From Candidatus Merdenecus merdavium (GTDB lineage Bacteria > Bacillota > Clostridia > Lachnospirales > Lachnospiraceae): a DNA stretch of 17,761 bases. The notes below the pieces were generated by a model. It worked only from the letters and a program-made list of their open reading frames with translations, did no database searches and had not been told where the DNA came from. The translations under genes and the position numbers were made by a program. Where the stretch lies: NCBI GenBank assembly GCA_018715425.1, contig DVLR01000272.1, positions 1-17,761 of the forward strand, in the 5' to 3' direction. Positions 14,549 to 17,761 of the stretch are shown here, piece by piece (within the stretch, counting starts at the first letter, position 1; every line of letters starts with the position of its first letter).

Positions 14549-15469
14549 ATGGATCAATTATATGACGTAATTATCATTGGTTCTGGACCAGCTGGATTAA
14601 CAGCTGCCATATATGCTCAGAGAGCAAGACTTAAAACATTAATTATAGAAAAAGAATATGCAAGCGGAGGACAGATTATTAATACTTATGAAGTAGATAA
14701 TTATCCAGGCTTACAAGGAATTAATGGATATGATATGGGTGTGAAGTTTAAGGAACATGCCGATCAGTTAGAAGCTGAATTTAAAACAGTAGAAGTTTTA
14801 GATATAGATACTTCAAGTGATGTGAAAGTAGTAAAGACTACAGAGGGTGATATTCATACCAAGAGTATTATTATTGCAACAGGGGCTAGATACCGTAAAC
14901 TAGGAATTCCTGGAGAAGAGGAGTTTGGCGGTAGAGGCGTATCCTATTGTGCTACTTGTGACGGAGCCTTTTTTAGGGATAGGACAACAGTTGTTGTTGG
15001 AGGTGGAGATGTAGCAGTTGAAGATGCCATCTTCTTAGCTAGAATGAGTAAAAAGGTTTACTTGATTCATCGAAGGGATGAGCTAAGAGCTCAAAAGATT
15101 CTTCAAGAGAAACTGTTTGAAACAGAAAATATTGAATGCATCTGGAATTCAACCGTAACAGAGATTCATGGTGATCAACAGGTAACAGATATCATCGTTA
15201 AGAGTACTGTGGATGGTTCAACAAGGAAGTTAGACGTTGATGGCGTATTTATTGCTGTAGGAGTCATTCCTAACTCAGAAGTAATACCAGATACCATTAA
15301 GAAAACAGAGAGTAAATATATTATTGCCAATGAAGATTGTAAAACCAACATTCCTGGAGTTTTTGTTGCTGGTGATGTTAGAACAAAAGCGTTAAGACAG
15401 ATTATTACAGCAGCATCGGATGGGGCCAATGCAGTAACGAGTGCACAGGAATATTTAATGTTCTCATAG
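14549..15469 (+). CDS. trxB: Thioredoxin reductase (NADPH, FAD)
   Basis: A 306-residue cytoplasmic flavoenzyme that passes electrons from NADPH to thioredoxin; usual length is 300-320. FAD-binding GSGPAG (11-16) and GVFVAGD (270-276), redox-active Cys134-Ala-Thr-Cys137, NADPH-binding GGGDVAVEDA (151-160) and HRRDELRA (174-181). The HRR motif favours NADPH, unlike the clostridial ferredoxin-dependent and other flavin reductases that lack it. The frame opens at an ATG at 14531, but that ATG has its SD core only 2 nt away, whereas GGAGG at 14536-14540 sits 8 nt before the ATG at 14549, directly ahead of the conserved YDVIIIGSGPAG; 14549 is chosen. No thioredoxin gene is adjacent. TATAAT at 14438-14443 may be its -10, although no good -35 fits; TAACAGTAA (14462-14470) repeats half of the perR operator downstream of it. 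Probably part of the same redox-defence group. Confidence 0.95.
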   Translation: MDQLYDVIIIGSGPAGLTAAIYAQRARLKTLIIEKEYASGGQIINTYEVDNYPGLQGINGYDMGVKFKEHADQLEAEFKTVEVLDIDTSSDVKVVKTTEGDIHTKSIIIATGARYRKLGIPGEEEFGGRGVSYCATCDGAFFRDRTTVVVGGGDVAVEDAIFLARMSKKVYLIHRRDELRAQKILQEKLFETENIECIWNSTVTEIHGDQQVTDIIVKSTVDGSTRKLDVDGVFIAVGVIPNSEVIPDTIKKTESKYIIANEDCKTNIPGVFVAGDVRTKALRQIITAASDGANAVTSAQEYLMFS

Positions 15470-15586
15470 AAGCATAGAAAAGGAAACGAATGTTCAGGTT
15501 TATGGTAAGGTACTCCTTTGTATCATACAAACATAAATCAGGATTGATATTAAAAGTTGATATATTAAAAATGTTTCATATTTAAT

Positions 15587-15648
15587 AAATAAGTGCCATA
15601 GTCTGACAACGAGTGTAATAGGATCGAACTATGGCACTTATTTTTGTA
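15587..15648 (+). terminator. Intrinsic terminator after trxB
   Basis: A 16-bp perfect stem (15587-15602 with 15628-15643; AAATAAGTGCCATAGT on the left) with a 25-nt loop, then T-rich sequence. A second AT-rich hairpin lies just before it (15564-15573 with 15577-15586, one mismatch). The A-rich left arm may also allow termination on the minus strand. Nothing else is evident in the 15470-15812 gap apart from the promoter at 15716. Confidence 0.85.
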
Positions 15649-15715
15649 TTTTAAAGAGAAATCCTGTGTAGACTTATGTGATAATTCAATTTTTTTAATC
15701 AATACATTATGTAGG

Positions 15716-15744
15716 TTGACATTAAGAATAATATTTGATACAAT
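15716..15744 (+). promoter_or_regulatory. Strong sigma-A promoter of the NlpC/P60 gene
   Basis: Perfect TTGACA (15716-15721), a 17-nt spacer and TACAAT (15739-15744) with TGA before it (extended -10). The leader to the start codon is about 62 nt. Confidence 0.8.
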
Positions 15745-15812
15745 AACCGTGTAATAAATTTAACAAATTTGTAACAAAAAATAGATTAAATACATATGGA
15801 GGATGAATAAAA

Positions 15813-17045
15813 ATGAATAGAGGAGTTGTAAAAGTAGCAACCTATTGTCTTTTGGGGACATTGACAATTGGATCTGCAGGGATTGTATCTCATGCAGAAA
15901 CGCCTATGGCTGGAGTAACAGTAGCAATTGATGAAGCCGTTCAATCAAATGTAATACCAAATGTCACAGTAAATCAGGCACCTGTAGTAAACTCTGAATA
16001 TGATAACCTAGCTATTGCTCAAGTAAATAGTTACGTTAATATAAGAGATGCAGCAAGTGAAGAAGGGTATATTATTGGTAAGATCTACAATAATAGTGCC
16101 GGAAGAATCCTTGGAGAAGAAAATGGCTGGTATAAAGTTGAGTCAGGAACTGTTGTAGGGTATGTAAAGGGAGAATTCTTTGCAACAGGAGAAGAGGCGG
16201 CTGAATTAGCAAAAGAAGTTGGAACCCAATATGCAGAGGTTAATACAACGACTCTTTATGTTAGAAATGAGCCTAGTACAGAATCTAGTGTAGTTGCTTT
16301 ATTAGGTGATTCAGAGAAATTACAAGTATTAGAAGAAGTTGACGGATGGTTAAAGGTAACCATCGATGGAATAGAAGGTTACATATCTAAAGATTTCGTA
16401 ACGACTACAACAAAATTTACAGAAGCGGAATCTAAAGAAGAAGAAGAAACTAGAATTAGAAAAGAAGAAGAAGCTAGAAAAGCAGCTGAGGAAGCAGAGC
16501 GTCAAAGAATTGCAGCTGAAGAAGCAGCAAGAGTAGCAGCTGAGCAGGTACAAGAAACAGAAGCAGTAGTGGAAACAGAAACACCAGAGACTGAGGCACC
16601 AGAGACACAAGCGCCAGAAACACAGGCTCCAGAAACTCAGGCACCAGAAACACAAGCTCCACAGACTCCACAAGCTTCAAGTACAGGTTCAAGAGGACAA
16701 GACATTGCTAATTTTGCAACTCAATACGTTGGTGGACGTTATGTATGGGGTGGTACAAACTTAGCAACAGGAGTTGATTGTTCTGGATTTACACTTTCTG
16801 TATTAAAGAACTTTGGAATCTCTATTCCTAGAGTAGCAGCTGATCAAGCGAATGCAGGTACTGCAGTATCTATTGATAATATTCAACCTGGTGATTTACT
16901 ATTCTATAGCTCAAGTGGATACATAGATCACGTTGCAATTTATATTGGAAATGGACAGATTGTTCATGCAAGTAGTTCAAAAACAGGAATTAAATATTCA
17001 AACTATAATTACAGACAACCAGTAAAAGCTGTTAGATATTGGTAA
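15813..17045 (+). CDS. Secreted SH3-domain NlpC/P60 peptidoglycan endopeptidase
   Basis: A 410-residue exported cell-wall hydrolase that probably cuts stem peptides (typically the D-Glu to diamino-acid bond) during growth or division. Signal peptide 1-28 with a likely cut after SHA; two bacterial SH3 domains (about 66-125 with VNIRDAASEEGYIIG, and 141-197 with LYVRNEPSTESSV); a highly charged coiled coil (about 203-250); an APETQ pentapeptide spacer (257-286); and the NlpC/P60 domain (about 293-410) with Cys323 (VDCSGF), His373 (DHVAIYIG) and His385 (IVHASS). The layout resembles SH3-NlpC/P60 hydrolases common in Clostridia. GGAGG at 15798-15802 supports the start at 10-nt spacing. It is a single-gene unit with its own strong promoter and a terminator directly after it. 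Confidence 0.94.
   Translation: MNRGVVKVATYCLLGTLTIGSAGIVSHAETPMAGVTVAIDEAVQSNVIPNVTVNQAPVVNSEYDNLAIAQVNSYVNIRDAASEEGYIIGKIYNNSAGRILGEENGWYKVESGTVVGYVKGEFFATGEEAAELAKEVGTQYAEVNTTTLYVRNEPSTESSVVALLGDSEKLQVLEEVDGWLKVTIDGIEGYISKDFVTTTTKFTEAESKEEEETRIRKEEEARKAAEEAERQRIAAEEAARVAAEQVQETEAVVETETPETEAPETQAPETQAPETQAPETQAPQTPQASSTGSRGQDIANFATQYVGGRYVWGGTNLATGVDCSGFTLSVLKNFGISIPRVAADQANAGTAVSIDNIQPGDLLFYSSSGYIDHVAIYIGNGQIVHASSSKTGIKYSNYNYRQPVKAVRYW
16581..16670 (+). repeat. 15-bp repeats encoding APETQ pentapeptides
   Basis: Six consecutive five-residue units (TPETE, APETQ four times, APQTP) joining the coiled coil to the catalytic domain. The copies differ at synonymous positions. Such spacers are flexible, often O-modified or wall-embedded, and tend to vary in length between strains. 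Confidence 0.9.
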
Positions 17046-17058
17046 GAATACATATACT

Positions 17059-17095
17059 AGGCTTAGTATCTTTAAGAAGATACTAAGCCTTTTTT
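17059..17095 (+). terminator. Intrinsic terminator after the NlpC/P60 gene
   Basis: A 14-bp perfect stem AGGCTTAGTATCTT/AAGATACTAAGCCT (17059-17072 with 17077-17090), a 4-nt loop and a T-run, starting 14 nt after the stop codon. Confidence 0.95.
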
Positions 17096-17096
17096 C

Positions 17097-17300
17097 TCTA
17101 TGATAGGACATGGCTCCTTTAGGAGTCGTTCTGTAATGGTCATACGTCCTAGAAGGGGCAATGACAGGCCTTCTAACATAAGGCAATGGGATTATGAGGA
17201 TGCCATTTTAAATCCCTTTTAAAGGCAGGAAGGACCCAGAAGAAACCTGATGTGAAGGATTCTGTAGAGAGTAGGAGGCTCAAGATTCTTCTTTTTGATT
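17097..17300 (+). other. G/C-enriched, hairpin-rich non-coding stretch; possible small RNA
   Basis: No frame here has a plausible start, ribosome-binding site or known motif, yet the stretch is visibly richer in G and C than its flanks. Local hairpins include CTCC/GGAG (17114-17126 region), TAGAAGG/CCTTCTA (about 17150-17176) and GGGATT/AATCCC (about 17188-17217). It ends with GAAGGATT (17254-17261) pairing through wobbles with GATTCTTC (17284-17291), followed by TTTTTGATTTT, which resembles a plus-strand terminator. A 9-bp stem GATGTTGAA/TTCAACATC (17311-17337) follows without a T-run. It matches none of tmRNA, RNase P, SRP or 6S RNA that I could recognise. No clear promoter was found. Confidence 0.3.
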
Positions 17301-17498
17301 TTAGGTCATTGATGTTGAATCATAGAGGTTCAACATCTTGCTATATCTAATGTTGTAAAAAAATGTAACAGACAAAAAGTAACGTAAATCCTTCATAAAA
17401 TTCAACTTATGCAGGCGTAAAAATGCTGTAGATTCGTGGGAAAGCAGAATGCACAAAAAATGTCGAAATTGTGAGTTAAGTATTTTTTTAAGTACAAC

Positions 17499-17595
17499 TT
17501 ATACACATTAGATATCCACATGAAGATCCTTGAAAAACTGGATTAAATCTAGTTATGCACCAAGTTATCCACATTATCCACATAAAATACCCACA
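17499..17595 (+). other. oriC: DnaA-box cluster, candidate chromosomal origin (oriC)
   Basis: All boxes are on the plus strand: TTATACACA (17499-17507), ATATCCACA (17512-17520), TTATGCACC (17553-17561), two perfect abutting TTATCCACA sites (17565-17573 and 17574-17582), and a weaker ATACCCACA (17587-17595). The consensus is TTATNCACA. The cluster sits in a gene-free region and is followed by AT-rich sequence (17641-17761) that could be the unwinding element. Tandem perfect boxes are characteristic of origins next to dnaA, but rpmH/rnpA, the usual neighbours, are not seen on the left, so a secondary DnaA-binding locus remains possible. Confidence 0.65.
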
Positions 17596-17687
17596 ATCAG
17601 GGTGGTTTACATAGTGTTTTGAAAGAACAAGCGTTTTGTGAAGATATAATAAATCGCCTTTCTTGTCGAATAAAAGAGTTAAACTCC

Positions 17688-17716
17688 TTGACAATTCAGT
17701 AGTCAAAATATAGATG
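17688..17716 (+). promoter_or_regulatory. Possible rightward promoter, perhaps of dnaA
   Basis: Perfect TTGACA (17688-17693), a 17-nt spacer and the poor -10 TAGATG (17711-17716). TATAGA at 15-nt spacing is an alternative. It reads out of the right edge, the position expected for a dnaA promoter beside the DnaA boxes. The gene itself is outside the window. Confidence 0.35.
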
Positions 17717-17761
17717 ATAAAGTCGAAAAATATTAGAAATTTTCAGAAAATTAACTCATTT

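Noticed and set aside
17097..17300. Identity as SRP RNA, 6S RNA, tmRNA or RNase P RNA
   Set aside because: I looked for their conserved core motifs on both strands and did not find them, so no name is assigned.
17311..17337. GATGTTGAA/TTCAACATC hairpin as a terminator
   Set aside because: No T-run follows and no gene ends nearby; kept only as part of the unexplained non-coding region.
17488..17706. Minus-strand open frame of 72 codons across the DnaA boxes
   Set aside because: It is read through the repeated DnaA boxes, has no ribosome-binding site and no recognisable motif.
1..17761. CRISPR arrays, tRNA or rRNA genes, insertion sequences, phage genes
   Set aside because: No regularly spaced repeats, cloverleaf-like sequences, rRNA signatures, transposase or integrase motifs, or terminal inverted repeats were seen.

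Overview
The window looks like chromosome of a low-GC, strictly anaerobic Firmicute, most likely a Clostridia member of the Lachnospiraceae type. The composition is AT-rich, Shine-Dalgarno sites are strong (AGGAGG class), promoters are sigma-A-like with extended -10 elements, and oxidative-stress defence relies on two rubrerythrins and a PerR-type regulator, with no catalase in view. A secreted mucin-type O-glycan hydrolase suggests contact with animal mucus. The assignment comes from gene content and style, not from a database search.

Layout, left to right. (1) 1-611, minus: a 3'-truncated hemolysin III/PAQR-family membrane protein. (2) 766-2560, plus: a DEAD-box RNA helicase with a DbpA-type RNA-binding tail, behind a leader of about 170 nt that contains a possible attenuator. 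(3) 2702-5438, plus: a TetM/EF-G-like ribosomal GTPase fused to a YacP/Rae1-type NYN nuclease domain. (4) 5613-6149, minus: a classical rubrerythrin sharing a bidirectional terminator with the fusion gene. (5) 6647-13091, plus: a 1945-residue GH101 endo-alpha-N-acetylgalactosaminidase with an LPNTA sorting signal, followed 28 nt later by a class D sortase. (6) 13224-14264, minus: perR and a reverse rubrerythrin, each behind a strong promoter and a shared palindromic operator. (7) 14549-15469, plus: thioredoxin reductase. (8) 15813-17045, plus: a secreted SH3-NlpC/P60 cell-wall hydrolase. (9) 17046-17761: no gene. It holds a terminator, a G/C-enriched stretch with several hairpins that may be a small RNA, and a cluster of DnaA boxes including two abutting TTATCCACA sites. 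This looks like an origin region, with dnaA perhaps just beyond the right edge.

Three themes connect the genes. PerR, the two rubrerythrins and probably TrxB form a peroxide/thiol defence set; near-identical 7-1-7 inverted repeats lie at perR and the reverse rubrerythrin, with a weaker version at the classical rubrerythrin. The GH101 enzyme and the class D sortase form a substrate-enzyme pair, since LPNTA is a known class D sorting signal. The helicase and the GTPase-nuclease fusion both act on RNA or ribosomes. The fusion is the most novel element: it joins a factor that enters the ribosomal A site to a domain whose stand-alone relative cuts mRNA in the A site.
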